Counted from the first letter of the stretch, positions 12,001 through 24,288 are shown. The stretch: 64,000 bases of DNA from Cyanophora paradoxa (GCA_004431415.1 QPMI01000015.1:372001-436000); one strand, 5' to 3'. Numbers and translations are program-made. Notes: generated by a model from the sequence alone, not told the origin.

Positions 12001-15000
12001 CCAGCGGAGGCACGCCCCGTCGCTCGACTCGATCCGCGCCACCTCGACCTCCAGCGAGCCGGCGTTCGTGATCGGGAAGAGCCGCTCGACGGCGGCGCCC
12101 CGCGTCGCGAGGCCAAAGTCCAGCGCGGCGTGCGGGTCGGCCCCGAGGTGCGCGCAGGCGCGCGAGGCGAGCTGGCGCGTGCCGGCCCAGCAGAGCGCCC
12201 GCACGGCGCTGCGCCCGCGGCCGTGCATGACGAGCAGCGGCTCCGCGAACTCGCCCTCCTCGCGCGGCTCGCAGTGGAGGCCGATGTCGAGGCGGCCGCG
12301 GGGCGGCAGCGTCGCCAGCGGCCGCTCGGCGGCGAGCCGGAAGGGCGGGCGCGCCGCGACCTCCAGGAGGCAGGGTACGTCCGCCTCGCTCGCGGCGCGC
12401 ACCTCGCCGGCCTTGCGGCCGCCCAGCGCCACCCGCCCGAAGTCCAAGTACGTGGGGGCCACGTGGACGCGCTCGGAGCCGACATGCGCCACGAGCGCCG
12501 CCTCGTAGGCGCAGGCGGCCGGGCCGGCGCCGCCGCCCTCCTGCGGCAGCACGTAGAGGCGGAGCCGCCGGTGGAAGGCGCCCTCGACCGCCCCGTGGAA
12601 GGTGAGGGGGACCCGGCGGGCCGCCCAGGGCGCCAGCGTCCCGTTCTCCTCCCCGGCCTCGAAGTCCCCTGCCGGCCGCGCAGTCAGATCAGAAGAGAGG
12701 AAGGAAGGAATTCGATCCGCGCGCATTGCGGGGCGCCGCGGTTTGCGATGGCGTCAGCGGCCGACGACGTCGAGGAGGGCGCCGCCTCGCCCAGGGCCGG
12801 CGCCCCGGCCTCTCCCTGACCCTCGCCCTCGCCCTCCGCGGCGGCGGCGGCGTACATGCGGAGGGACCAGCGGAGCGGGGCGCCGGAGCGGGACTGGAGG
12901 AGGAGGTGCTGGGGCGGGGCCCGCCGCCCCGGCTCGAGCAGGCGGAACGCGATGGGCTTCTCGTCGGGGAGGACGGAGAGGGGCAGGGCGTCGGCCCCCT
13001 GGATGGGCACCACGCCCTGGAGCACGTCGGCGCCGGCGACGACGACTGCGGCGAAACCGACGTGGAGGGAGGCCGGGTCGGCCCCGGGGGCGAACGAGAC
13101 GTCCACCGTGATGGAGCCCCGCGGGCCCAGCGTCCCGTCCAGCAGCCGCCGCTCCGCGAAGAAGGGGCGCGACAGGAGGATCTTGTACCCCTGCGACTCC
13201 GGCGTCGCGTTCTCTGCCGGGAGCGTGGGTACAGGGTTGTTGGGGATGAGCGGGGTGTACGGGCGAGCGGCGGCCGTGCGCACGGAGGGTGATCGAGCCG
13301 GTGGCGGGGGCGTCCGGCGCGGATCGGAAGAGGGTGAGGGCCGCCGGCCGGACGGAAATCGACTCCCCCCTGCGTGACGTCACGCGGTGCGCCGTCGTGC
13401 CCATCGAGGGCGCCGGCTTCTTCTGCGGCGGGCGTGACGGGGGGCGGGGGGGGAAAGGAAATGGAGGGGTAGGGGTACCCGGAGCTCGATCTTGGTGGGG
13501 GCGGCTGACTTGTCCGAGATGGCGGCGCGGAGGGCCGGGACGGAGAGCTCCTTGTACCCCTTGGGGAGGCCGCCCCCCTTGGGCCAGAAGTCGTCCGGGG
13601 GCGTGGGGGGTACGCAGAGGCCGAAGAGGAAGTAGGGCGGGTACTTGGTGGCGTAGGGGCGCGAGAGCTCGACCTGCAGCGGCACCCTGAAGAACTCGCC
13701 TGGAGAGCCCAAGCGGTGTTAGAAGATGTAAGCAACAGCTCTTAGAGAGCAAAGGCTTCATTATAAAGAGCTTGCCCGGCTGTATGGACTCGAACGTGAT
13801 CTCGAGGCTCATGACGACGCCAGAGCCCTGCCGCGGGGCCGCCAGCGCCCGCACCTGGCGCCGCGCCGCGTGCGTGAGTGAGCCACAGGGTTCCAGAAGA
13901 ACGCGCGGGGCCGGGCCGGGCCGGGCCGGGGGGGAGGGCCCCACCTTCTCCATGTCGCCCTGGGTGGCCCTTGTCCAGTCCTCCTCGGCCCCGCCCTCCC
14001 CCGGCGCCGGCACCGGCTTGATCGCCGGCGGAGCGGCGGCAGCGGCGGCGGCCCCCGCGCCCTTCTCCTCGCCGTTCCGCCACAGGATGTACCGGAACGG
14101 GCTCATCTTCGGGACTGCGGCGGGCGGCTCGGATCGGATGGGGGGTACGCGAACGGTGAAGCAGGGGGGTACGCACGGCGGGCGAGCTTGAACTCGACGG
14201 GGTACTTGGAGGGCGAGAGGAGGGGTATGGAGACCGTCGCGGGCTCGCCGAGGGAGCAGGGGGGGAAGAAGATCTCGCGGGGGGTGGGGAGGAAGAGCAT
14301 GGGGCCCACCCAGGACTCCAGCGGGACCTGCGAGGCGGGCCGGGCCTGTCTCGGAAGGGCGAAGCAAAGCGAGAGCGTGCGCGGTTGCACCTCTGTGGGT
14401 GCGCTATTGGGCGCCGAAACGGTCAGCGTGGACGACCACTCGCCGTTCCGCGCGGGCTGGGCGCGCGTATCCCCGTCAGGAAAGAGAAAGTACCTGGGGC
14501 ACCTAGGGGGGGTACCTGGAAGACAACGGGGATGCGGAGGGTGGCGCCGGGGGGTACGGTGGTGTGCGGGGCGACGCGGACGTGGGGCGAGGGGCACGCG
14601 CAGGAGACCGTCAGCGGGTTCGCCTGCGCGGCGCCCCCGGACCCTCAGGGGTGGGATGGGGGGGAAAGAAGCGAGGGGGGTACGCGCCTCGTCGAGGTTC
14701 TTGACCTCGAGCTCCTTCACCGCCTCGCTGCGGGCGGGCGGCCCTCAGACGCGGCGGGGCGCCCCCGGCCCTTCCTCTAGTGGGTCCTTGGCCCTTTGTT
14801 TCTGCCTCTGCCGGCCCTTCAACCGGCCCCGCCTCGACCCCCAGGGCACGCACTGGGCGGTCGAGGTCGGCCCGAAGTCCAGCCGCTCGTCCCGCACCTG
14901 CCGGGGGGTACGCCTGAGATGGGAAGGGGCGGTGGCCGGGGTACGGGAGGGGGACGGGCCTCGAGGGGCTGGCCGCCGACGCCGACGAGTGCGACCTCGA

Positions 15001-18000
15001 AGGCCTCCCCGGCGGCCCCGTAGAGCGTCAGCACCTCCTCGTGCCTGGATGGAGGCGCGCCTCAGCAGAGGCGCGTAAAGATAGATAGATAGGGGAGCGC
15101 GCCGGCCGGGGGCGCGGGGCTCGAAGGAGACGCGGAGCTGCTTGAGCTCGCCGGGGCGCAGGACGGAGACCAGCGGCGCCACATTGAAGGGCGGCCTGTG
15201 AGAGAATGAAGAGGCAAGCAAGAAGAAAGGAAGAAAGAACTAAGAGCTGCGCACTCGCCGAGGCCGGAGGCGGCGGCGGCGATGAAGGCCTCCGCGGGGC
15301 GCACGACGCGGCAGTTCACCGCCACCGACGCCACTGGCGGGCCGCTCAGAAGAAGGAGGGGGAGGAAGGCAGAGCCCGATTCGATTCTGTTTGGTAGATT
15401 CACTGTGCTTTAATGGCACAAGGCACAAGGCAGAGCCTAATTCGATTTTGCTAAATAGATACATTGTGCTTCTAATGCGCCGAGCAGAAGCGGGCGGACC
15501 GTTGCGGACGAAGAGGGCGTCGGTGCGGGAGTCGCCGACGGGGCAGAAGCCGAAGTCCACCCGGCTGCGGCCGCCCGCGTCAACGGGGCGGGCGGCGGGC
15601 GGCCTCTACCCCTTGGAGCGGGCGGACCTGGAGATGACGCGGAGGAGGGGCCCGTTGCAGGCGCGGAGGGCGACGCGCTGCACCGTGAAGCCCCGCAGCG
15701 TCCGCACACGCAGGTACCCCCGCACCTCCTGCGCGCCAGCGCCGCCGGCCCGTCAGACCGTCCCCACGCCTTCGCCCTCCCACCTCCCCGCCCTCCTCCT
15801 CCGCCCTTCTCCTACGATTAGACCTCTTCGCCCTCCCACCTCCCCCGCGCTACGCCCTACTCTACGCCCTCCCCCGCCCCTCACCCTCCTCGCCCCCTGC
15901 CCATCACCAGCGGACCTGGGAGGGGTCGGCGCCCTCGGCGTTGGGCTCGAAGCGGACGACGCAGCGGACCCCGCGCCCGCCCTCCACCGTCCCGTACGCC
16001 GGCACGCACCTGCGCGCCCCGGCCCCGAGGCGGCCGGAGTCGGAAGGGGGAACGAGCGGGGGCCCGGTCCGGAAAGGGGGAGTACGCACGAGAAGAAGGC
16101 GCCAGGCTCTACTTGTATCCGGAACGGGTGCGACGCCCCCTGCGCACCGCGCCTCAGACGGGCGCGGCTCGAACTCCTCGGGCTTGGGCTTGGCGGGCTA
16201 GTGTTAGAATCCTCGATCTCTTAAGAGCGATCATAAGCTCCATTCCCGGCCTGAAGCTAAGCTTCTCGGGCCCGGGCTCGGGCTGGGGAGCGGGGCGGGC
16301 CGGCCTGGGCGAGGGAGGTGACGGTGACGATAGAATGGGCTAACTATAATCTTGGCGGGCTTATGTCAGAATTCTTGGACTTCTAACTTGAGCTTAGACT
16401 GCTTATGATAAAGCATAAGCTCCGTTCTCGGCCTGGAGCTAAGCATCTCGAAGCCGGGCGCGCCTGGGCGAGGGAGGTGACGGTGATGGGCCGCTCGCGG
16501 GCGTGGGCGTCGAAGAGGAGCCGCCCCTCGCCCACCCCCTCCACGTACACGTCCCGCACTGCGAGGGGGAGGAGGAAAAGGGTGTGCGCGTGAGTTAGAT
16601 AGTTAGTTAGACTGGGCGTCTTCGAATCAAGCTGGAGCGTCTCGAGGGGCACGATAGGAGGCTTCTTAGGCTTTAGGGAGGGCGGAGGAGGCGAGGAGGA
16701 GGGCGTGCACGAGTTAGTTAGTTAGTTAGCTTGGGCGCCTTCGATTCGTTTCCAAGCTGGGGCGTCTCGGGGAGCGCGAAATTAGGCTTCTTGGGCTTTA
16801 TTCACCCCGCGGATGACCGGCCCGCCGCCCCTCGAGGCTGATCGGGCTTCCCCAGCTTAGGCTTAAGCATCTAAGGCACGAAAGCTTAAGCTGAAGCTTT
16901 AGGGTCCTTTAGATTTAAGCTTTTTAGGCGTGAGCGCGCCCTCGGGGAAGACGTCAGAGAGCGTCGTGAGGGTCGGGTCCTCCGGGTCCTCGGGGTACGC
17001 CGCCGGGTCCGCCGCCTCCGCCGGCCACAGGCTCGGCGCCCCCTCCGCCAGCGCCCGCGGCGCCCCGGCCCCGGCCCCCGCCTCCTCCCCGCCCTTCCCG
17101 GCGGCCCTCCGCCCGGGCCCCGGCCCGGCGCCCGGCCCCGCCGGCAGCGCCGTCGGCGGCCGCAGGCCCTTCAGCAGCGCCTGCCGCCGCGCCGCGTACC
17201 CCTGCGGAGAAGAGCGTCACGGTACGCGGGGGCGTGAACTCGAGAGCGGCGGGGGGGGGGGTACACGCGCCGAGAGGATCTGCGGAGGTAGGCGGAGGAT
17301 GGTGGCGTCGTCGGGGCGGGGGTACCAGCGCGACCAGAAGCCCGAGAGTTCCTCCGCGAGGAGGCCGTCGGGGGTGGCGGGAGCGGCGGCCGCCGGCACC
17401 CGCGCCGTGAGGCCGCTGACGGCGGGGAAGAACAGCGCCACGCGGCGCCGGTTCGCCACCGTCGGCCGCAGCTGCGCGTGCAGCACCCGAAGGACCTGGG
17501 GAGGGGTGAGGGGGAGGAAGAGGGGGGTACGCGGATACATGCCTGGCAGACGAGGAAGCGCGAGTAGGAGAGAGGCGCCTCGAGGACGCTGTTCAGAAGG
17601 CCGTCGACCGCCTCCCGTACCCCGGGCTCCAGCCCCGGGCCCCACTCCATCGCGTACCCCAGCGCCGCCAGCGCCCACACGCGCTGCCACGCGTCCCGCG
17701 CCGCCTTCTCCGCGGCCCTGTACCCCCATCTCACGGTCAGCCGGCCGGTCTCGGCGGGGGGGCGGGGACAGGGCGCACTGCGGGGGCGGGCCGGGGGCCT
17801 TCAGGTCGGGGAAGCAGTCCTGCAGGAGCGCCCGCACGGCACCAAAGGCCCCGCGCTCGAGCGCCGCCATCGCGCCGGCCCCGGCCAGCGCCCCGCCCTC
17901 GCCCTCGCCACCCCGCAGCAGCCGGCCCAGAGCCACCGCCGCCAGCGCCCGGTTCCGCGGCTCCTGCGGCGGGGCGGGGCGGGGCGGGCCGGCTGGCCTC

Positions 18001-18441
18001 GGAGCGGCGTGGGCGGGGACAGAAGGGCGCGCGCGCACCTCGTCGGCGAATGCGACGTCGTGGAGCGCGTGCGCCAGCTCGAGGCGCTCGCGGGCCCCGG
18101 GGAGGGAGCGCTGCACCGCGCCGCCCGCCTGCACCACGCCCTGCAGCGCCACGAACCGCACCGCAGGCTCCTCCCGCCCCAGCGCGCGCACCACCGCCCG
18201 CCACGCATCCGCGAGCTCCCCTCGCCGGTGCCGCTGCCGCGCGGCGTTAGCGGGAGCGAGTGCGGGAGGTTCGAGCGCGCCGCGGATCGGAGAGCACCGA
18301 CGGCATTACGATGACCGACACGGCCGCCTGCAGCTCGCCGAGCTCGCTGTCCTCCGGCTCGAACGGCCGTTCCGCGTACGCAGCGCCGCCGGGGCCCTCC
18401 CCGCTCGGCCACGCCGGGTCCTCGTCCTCCCACAGCGACAT
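1..18441 (-). CDS. Giant multi-ASH-domain ciliary protein, HYDIN-like (3' end off the window)
   Basis: The start is ATG at 18441 (MSLWEDEDPAWPSGEG). The first 1.5 kb encodes helical, ARM/HEAT-like segments such as RNRALAAVALGRLLRG near 17950. From about 16.5 kb leftward the exons carry repeated beta-sandwich signatures of ASH/MSP (PapD-like) domains. The strand-opening (D/N)FG motif recurs near 15550 (VDFGFCPVGDSRTDALFVRN), 14875, 12435 (LDFGRVALGG), 12100, 11140, 10165, 8205, 6950, 5120, 4745 (LDFGVVPLRTPLHKLFRVTN), 4195, 2385 and 86. Proteins of this kind (HYDIN, CFAP47, CFAP65, DLEC1) sit in the axoneme central pair or basal body. The many short introns carry GT or GC donors. The ARM-like N-terminus is not typical of HYDIN, so the exact orthologue is open, and two adjacent genes cannot be excluded. 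Splice phase across the long intron at 16.56-16.95 kb supports one gene. Confidence 0.62.
1481..1582. repeat. Direct repeat inside an intron
   Basis: The block GTGATCGGCCGCTTAAAGCT followed by AAAGCCAGC occurs at about 1481 and again at about 1553. The copies are separated by a short AT-rich spacer. It lies between coding exons of the large minus-strand gene. Confidence 0.7.
1775..2010. repeat. Degenerate TCAGAAAAGGGTC repeat tract
   Basis: Variants of TCAGAAAAGG/GTCGGAA recur about ten times with irregular spacing in an intron of the large minus-strand gene. On the coding strand this is a pyrimidine-rich tract. No protein is supported here. Confidence 0.65.
5512..6140. repeat. TTTGA pentanucleotide satellite, about 630 bp
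   Basis: There is a nearly uninterrupted run of TTTGA units broken at intervals by GATTCGGTTCGA, giving a higher-order pattern. It sits in an intron of the large ASH-domain gene between an exon ending near 5490 and one beginning near 6160. Its AT-rich composition contrasts sharply with the GC-rich exons around it. Confidence 0.95.
9851..9985. repeat. Two-copy 72-bp tandem repeat with GCTC tails
   Basis: AGGGTCGGAAG begins at 9851 and again at 9923. Each copy contains TAAGGTCCCA and ends in a TCGC microsatellite. It is intronic within the large minus-strand gene. Confidence 0.75.
16199..16495. repeat. Imperfect tandem duplication at an exon-intron border
   Basis: The segment from about 16199 to 16326 (ATAAGCTCC, then GGCCTGAAGCTAAGC, ending GCCTGGGCGAGGGAGGTGAC) is repeated with substitutions from about 16360 to 16493. 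The right-hand copy contains the true exon end (minus-strand peptide TVTSLAQ before its donor). The left-hand copy holds a duplicate of that exon end but no full exon. Confidence 0.7.
16590..16800. repeat. Second imperfect tandem duplication in the same intron
   Basis: GAGTTAGATAGTTAGTTAG, then TGGGCGTCTTCGA and AGGCTTCTTAGGCTTTA (16590-16675), recurs with changes at about 16709-16800. Together with the neighbouring duplication it makes this one of the longest introns of the gene. Confidence 0.65.
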
Positions 18442-19112
18442 CGTGCTCGGGAGCTAGCTACGGCCTCATCGCTGTTCTAACTGCTTCCTCCTCTCCAACT
18501 TCGAGGCGCCGCGCATACCGCATGCGCGGCCGGCGGCGAGCCGCACGAACTACGTCGTTCGAATTGCTTAGGCGTCGCTGGTGTTTCTAAGCATTGCTTA
18601 CTTCACTTCTGCATCCTAGCGCCCACGCGGGAGCGCCGGGGAGACCGGCTAGGCGAGTTTAAGTCGGCCGGTCCGGGTACAGCGCGAAGGTGGTTGAAGA
18701 CGAGGGCGCCCGAAGATGGGCTTCTCGCTGTCTGATCTCATCATCAGCGGGTGCGCGATTCGAGCATGCTCGTTCGTGCCGATGGCTGAGGCGCGGCGCT
18801 CGAACGCAGGACTCTCTTCTTGAACGCGGCGGCGGTGATTAACTTCAAAATGTGCGTTGTGCGAGCTCGTAGCTAGAGTGCTCGGAGAAGCTCCGTGCGG
18901 GCCGCTGCTGGTGGGCCAGCCGAGCAGAACTCCCGTGGCGCTCCCGGCGGCCGCGCGGCGCTGAGCTAGGCATTCAAATCGCACCGCTAGAGCCACGACT
19001 CGCCGCGCTTCGCCCACGCCATCTGCCCCCGTGCTCGGCTGAGCCGCCGCGCCGCAGAAACCGACCAGACCCGGCACAGCAGCTCACGACGAAGGAGAAG
19101 ATAGCAGAGTTT
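18442..19112. promoter_or_regulatory. Spacer between divergent gene starts
   Basis: No conserved coding segment is visible. The spacer lies between the minus-strand start of the ASH-domain gene and a possible plus-strand start at 19113, so it probably holds both promoters. No TATA-like element stands out. Confidence 0.35.
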
Positions 19113-19381
19113 ATGCACAACCTCCGCTACTGTGAGCCGCCCCATGCCGCCCGTTCCGCCCGCTCCTCCGCGCTGGGTTCGAGCGCCCTTCCTTACGCCC
19201 TCGCCCGACCGCAGTCCGGATATTCATCGCTCTCTTCAACGTGTTCCTCGTCCTTCTCATGATAGTGTGAGTGCTGACCCTCGCCCTTCCTGCCCGCCCG
19301 CCCCTCCCCCCTCCCCTTACGGGCGAACCGCTGCAGGTTCTTCGGCGCATAGGCTTCGCTCGCGCAGGCGTAGGAAGGTAG
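19113..19381 (+). CDS. Possible 37-residue single-pass membrane protein, three exons
   Basis: Reading ATG at 19113, a donor at 19132 (GTGAGC), an acceptor before 19215, a donor at 19265 (GTGTGAG) and an acceptor before 19337 gives a continuous frame. It begins MHNLRYFRIFIALFNVFLV, continues LLMIVLRRIGFARAGVGR and stops at 19379-19381. The central 20 residues would form one transmembrane helix followed by a basic tail. All intron ends are GT-AG. I do not recognise the family. It could instead be the 5' end of a longer gene or a chance reading. Confidence 0.3.
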
Positions 19382-19584
19382 CATTCTAGGCAGGCCCCAG
19401 TCTTATTTAAAGCGGTACCACGCTCAGTCTGCCCTCTCGTACCCGGGGCGCGCGCGCCGCGGCGGGGCGGCAGCCACCGAGAGGGCCGCGCCGTACCCTC
19501 GAGAGCTCGGGGACGTGTCCAGCAACCCATCATAAATGAACTAAGCGAAGAGCATAAATCTGAAATACTAATATGGGTCCAAGG

Positions 19585-20782
19585 CTATATCTTGCCGGCG
19601 AGGAGGCTGCGGGTGACGAGCCGCCCGTACTCCCTGAAGGCGTTCCAGACGCTCACGAGGTCCTGGGTGGAGAAGAAGGAGTCGGCGAGGGCGAAGGGCA
19701 GCGTCGAGGGGATGACGCCGGCCCCGTGCTCGAGCATCCACGTGCCCTCCTTCATGCGGATCGCCGTCGCCTCCCACCGGTGGTGGTGCACCTCCCCGCC
19801 CTGCGCCGGCCCGGCCCCCGCGCGCTCGACTCCGAGGCTAAGCGGGGCGGGGCCCGGCCTTACCGGCCCGTACTTCTTGAGGGCCGTCGTCCCCTCGTGC
19901 CAGTGCGCCTGCCGGCGTCCGGCCCCGGGCCCGGCTCAGCGCGCCGGGCCGGCGGGGCGCAGCGGCCTGGGGAGAAGCGCACGAATTCGCCGGAGAGCGG
20001 CCAGTCGATGATGTGGGCCCCTGCGCCCAAGCCGCGTCAGGCAGACTCTGAGGCTCTGAGAGGGCCGCGCCGAACAAGCTTTAGGCGCACAGTATCTCCC
20101 CGAGTGGCCGGTCGTGCCCACCGCCGTGCCGAAGAAGAGCACGTACTCGGTGAGCGACGCGTGGAGCAGCTTCACGCCCCTGCGCGCCGGTCATGATCAC
20201 CCGCGCCGGCGGGAGGCGCCGCGCTGCGCATGCGCTAGTCGCACCCCTGCGGCGCGCGGCGGCGTGAGCGGGCGGGCACGCGCGCCGGCGAGCAGCAGCG
20301 CACCATGAATCCGCCCGCGTTCAAGAACATCCAGTCCTGCGGGCGGGCGGGCCGGGCGCTCGCGCCGTCAGGGAGCGAGCGGCCAGCCGCGGCCGGCGGG
20401 AGACGTCGACGCTGAGCGGAGGCGGAGGCGGCGCGGCGCACCGAGTCGTTGTGGATGAGACCAGGATACTTCTCGGAGAGCTCTGCGGCCGCGCCCGGCC
20501 GCGAAAGGCCGGAGTCAGCTCCCGGCGCGCCCGGCCGCGCGCGGCGCGGAGGTTCCGCCCGTCGGCGGCGGCGCAGCGACGGCTCGGGCGGGCTGACGCA
20601 CTCGCGGTGATGTACTCCATCTGCCTGTCGAGGGACCACCAGCCCGCCGCGGTCGCTTCCTTCGCCAGCTGCGCCAGGTACTCCTTGTCGAAGGTCGGGT
20701 TCCTCGATTTCCGATCCAGCGCGCTTAGAGCGACCGCCACCACCACCGCGACCAGCGCCAGGACTGCAGCGCGCCGCCCCAT
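19585..20782 (-). CDS. ERG2: Sigma-1 receptor / ERG2 (C-8 sterol isomerase) family protein
   Basis: ERG2 enzymes shift the delta-8 double bond of sterols to delta-7 in the ER; the animal sigma-1 receptor is the same fold. The protein starts [20 protein letters not shown], one N-terminal membrane helix. Later exons read [40 protein letters not shown] followed by [31 protein letters not shown], and [20 protein letters not shown] followed by [11 protein letters not shown]. The [13 protein letters not shown] and [13 protein letters not shown] blocks are family hallmarks. Two acidic residues of the ligand pocket appear kept (Asp in HIIDW, Glu in MLEHG). It ends SLLAGKI. The C-terminal half resembles sigma-1 receptor more than yeast ERG2; enzyme activity is inferred. 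At least five introns interrupt it. Confidence 0.87.
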
Positions 20783-21422
20783 TTTCTAACTGCCAAGGCA
20801 CTGCGGAGACGGGGGTCCGAATCCGGGTGGGCCCGCTTCAGTTCTCTTGCGAGCTTCTGCGATTTTCGACGCCCAGCGAGCGTCGGCGACTTTCGGAGTG
20901 ATTAGCAACAGGATAGGAGCTCTTAGAAGCCCCCAGCGAGCAGACCGGGGCGCGTAGGTACGGCGCCAATCAAGCCGCGTAATGGGCGCCGGCACGGCCG
21001 GCGGCGCCGCCGCCGCGTTCGCGAGCCCTCCAGCATCGAGTAGCCTCGTACCGGTGCTCAGGATACGACCGGAAGGCCCCGCTCCTGCGCACCCGTTCGA
21101 CCGCGGCTTGGGTCAAACCGCGACGTCCGCCTCCCCTCCGTCCGGCCAAAGGAGAAGAGCTTTCTATGGCAAACAACTCCGATCGCAACGCGCGAGGGCG
21201 CCCGCGCAGCTCGAGCCGCCCGCCGGAGCGGTCTGCGCCCTGGAGCCAGGCTCAACCGGCACCATCCTCGCTCAGGTCGCGCTCTCCGCGGCGCTGTGGG
21301 CATTCACGGCACCGCGCATGTCCTTCCTTCGCTACGCGTCCGGCCCCGGCCTCGCCCGCGCCCTCCTGTCGCCCTCGTCGACTTCGGCCCCTGCAAAGTG
21401 CGTACGTTTCGCGCGGGCGCCC
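20783..21422. promoter_or_regulatory. Spacer between the divergent ERG2 and NHLRC2 genes
   Basis: This GC-rich stretch carries no conserved coding signal that I can defend. The true NHLRC2 start could lie inside it, since frames stay open on the plus strand from 20982. Promoters for both genes are expected here. Confidence 0.35.
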
Positions 21423-24248
21423 ATGCCCGCCGCCGCGCTGCGCCTCGCCCGTGCGACAGAGCACGAATCGAATTCATCGACCCCGGCCGACCTTCCGCCG
21501 CGCAGGAAGAAGCCCGCCGCGGCGCCGACGGCCAAGGTGCGGATTCCGGAGCGCGGCCCGTGGATCATCCCGCCGCGCACGCCGCTCAAGGGCAGCGTCC
21601 TCCTGGCGAGCCGCCCCGTCCCGCCCCGCCCGCCCGCGCGCGCCCCGCTCAGCCCGCGCGCTCTGACTCGGCGCGCAGCTGCACTTCTGGACGTCGGGGT
21701 GCGTGAATTGCAGACACGTCGTCCCCGCGGTGCGCCGCATGGAGCGGAACCCGACCCCGGGCGTCCGGCTCGTCTCCGTCCACTCCGCCAAGTTCGACCA
21801 CGAGAAGGCAGCCGCCCCGCTAGCGCTCGCAGAAACACTGAAACTTGGAAAGGCTGAAACTGGCCGCAGGACGACGAGAGCGTGCGGGCGGCGGTGCAGC
21901 GCCTCGGCATCTTCAACCACCCCGTCCTCAACGGTGCCCCCCCCCGCCGCTTCGTCGCCGCCGCGCCCGGCCGACCGGCCGACTCGGCCGACCCTCGCGC
22001 CGCCCCGCAGATAAGACGCTCTCGATCTGGAAGAAGGTGGGGGCGCAGGGCTGGCCCTGCTTCGCGGTGGTCGCCCCCGACGGCAGCGTCGCCGGCGTCT
22101 TCGAGGGGAGCGACTGCGTCCAGCAGGCCGAGCGCCTGGCCGTCTCGCTCGCCGGCGGCGACTACGCGGCCGCCTCGGCGCAGCAGGTCCGCCGCACGCG
22201 GCCCGAGGCGGCCGTCCCGGGCTCCGCCCCGCTCGCCTCGCCCGGCGGCCTGGCGGTGGACCTGGAGACGGGCCGCGTCTTCGTGTCGGACAGCGGCTGG
22301 AACCGCATCCTGGTGCTGGACGCGGCGGGGCGGGTGCGGCAGTGCATCGGCTCCGTGTCAGGCGTCTCGGGCTTCGAGGACAGCGAGGGCGACCCCGGGG
22401 CCGCCCGCTTCCGGGGGCCCCAGGGCCTCGCCTGGGACCCCGAGGGACGCACCCTCTACGTCTGCGACGCCGACAACGACGCGGCGCGCCCCTCCCACCC
22501 GAAACAACGCCGTACCCGGCTCACTTTCTGGCAGGTTCGGGCGGTGCGGTTCGACCGGATGCAGGGCGTGCGGGTGACGACGCTGCCGGGGTTCCGGCAG
22601 CCCTCGGAGGGCGTCCCGACCGAGGCGGAGGCGGCGCACCGGCCGACGCCCTGGGCCGTCGCGTGCGCCGGCGGCGTCGTCTTCGTGGCCTGCGCCGGGG
22701 CCCACCAGATCCGCTTCGCCGAGGTTGCCGACCTCGACGCCGGCCGCGGCGGCTTCGCGCCCCTCTCCGGCCGCGGCGACGAGGCCCACCGCGACGTACC
22801 CCGCCTCGGCTGGCTCCGCCCCGGGGCCAGCCCCGTACCCCTGCCCGAGCTGCTGGCGGCCGGCTGGGCGCAGCCGTCGGGACTCTCGGCGCTGCCCTCG
22901 GCGAGCGGGGGCGCCACCCTCTACGTCGCCGACTCCGAATCCTCCTCCATCCGCTCCCTCGCCCTCTCCCCCTCCGGCGCCTCCCTCTGGACCCTCGCCG
23001 GCGGCGACCCCGCCGTCCCCGCCAACCTCTTCGCATTCGTGCGCGTACCCCCAACTTCCGTTTCTGCCCAAACTAACTTGCTCTTTTCCCAGGGCGACGA
23101 GGACGGGCGGGCCTCGGCCCTCGCCGATCTCTTCGGCATCGGTCCCCGCCTGCAGGCGCGCGCCCCCCCCCTTCGTTCCTGAACCTGTACCCTCCCTGAC
23201 GCCCCGCAGCACCCGATGGGCGTCTGCGCGGTGCCGGACGATCGGGCGTGGGGGCCCCTCGCCGGGCGCGTGGTCGTGTGCGACACGTACAACAACAAGG
23301 CGCGCGCGCCGCTGCTCCTTTCCGTCCTATAGATCCCCGCCCTCTAATCCTTCGGTAGATCCGGCTGGTGAATCCGAGGACGCGGGAGGTGCGGACGCTG
23401 GCGGGGACGGGGGAGGCCGGCCTGCGGGACGGTCTCGCGAAGCAGAGCCTCTTCCGCGAACCCGTCGCCGTGGCGCTGGGGCAGGGCGACGTGCCCACGC
23501 TGCTGGTCGTGGACCGCGGCAACGGCGCCCTCCGCAAGGTCGAGCGCCGCGCCGGCGACTGGTTCTGCTCCACAGTGCCCCTGCGGCGGGAGCCCCAGCG
23601 GCTGCAGCCCGTCCGCCTCCCCGCCGGCCGCCGCACCCGCATCCGCCTCCAGGTCTTGCCCGCTCCGGGGTACAAGTTCGCCGACGAGGTGCGCCGGGTC
23701 CGCCCCGCCCTGCCGCACCCGCCGCCCGCCGCCCCCGACGCGCGCGGCCCGCCAGTGGGGCTTCTACTCGATCCACTGGGAGCTGGGCGGTGCGGCGGGG
23801 TACGGCATGCTCGAGGACGAGTACGGGGGCGCGACCGTCGAGGTCGAGGTGCCCGCCGAGTGCGCCCTGGTGCGTGGCAGCCCTACCCCTCCCTGCGCTC
23901 CGAGGTTCGCATCGGATCTCCCTTCTCAAAGAAGCACAGGAGCGCATGAACAAGGCGGCCCAATCGCCTCCGCCCTCGCCCGCCCCGACGCCGGTGCCGA
24001 CGCCGGCGCCGGCGCCGGTCCCCGCCGCACCGGCCCCGCCGCCGCCGCCTCCGCCGCCGCCTCCGCCTCCGCGGCCGCGCCGGCGGCCGTGACGCCGGCC
24101 CCGTCGGCGTCTCCGGCGGAGGAGGCGCCGCGGGGCAAGAAGGGGAAGAAGGGCAAGAAAGCGGCCAAGGCGGGCAAGAAGGCCGGCGGCAAGAAGGGCT
24201 CCAAGGGCTTCAACGCGTCCTCCCCGACCCCGGCGCCCACCCCGCGGC

Positions 24249-24288
<40 letters not shown>

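Noticed and set aside
11794-14367. Long open frames on both strands at 11.8-14.4 kb (up to 537 codons)
   Set aside because: The high GC content removes stop codons. The frames that carry ASH-domain motifs (for example LDFGRVALGG) are a different minus-strand set.
18649-19577. Minus-strand frames between the ASH-domain gene and ERG2 as genes
   Set aside because: They have no recognisable domain, and splice-consistent plus-strand exons overlap part of them.
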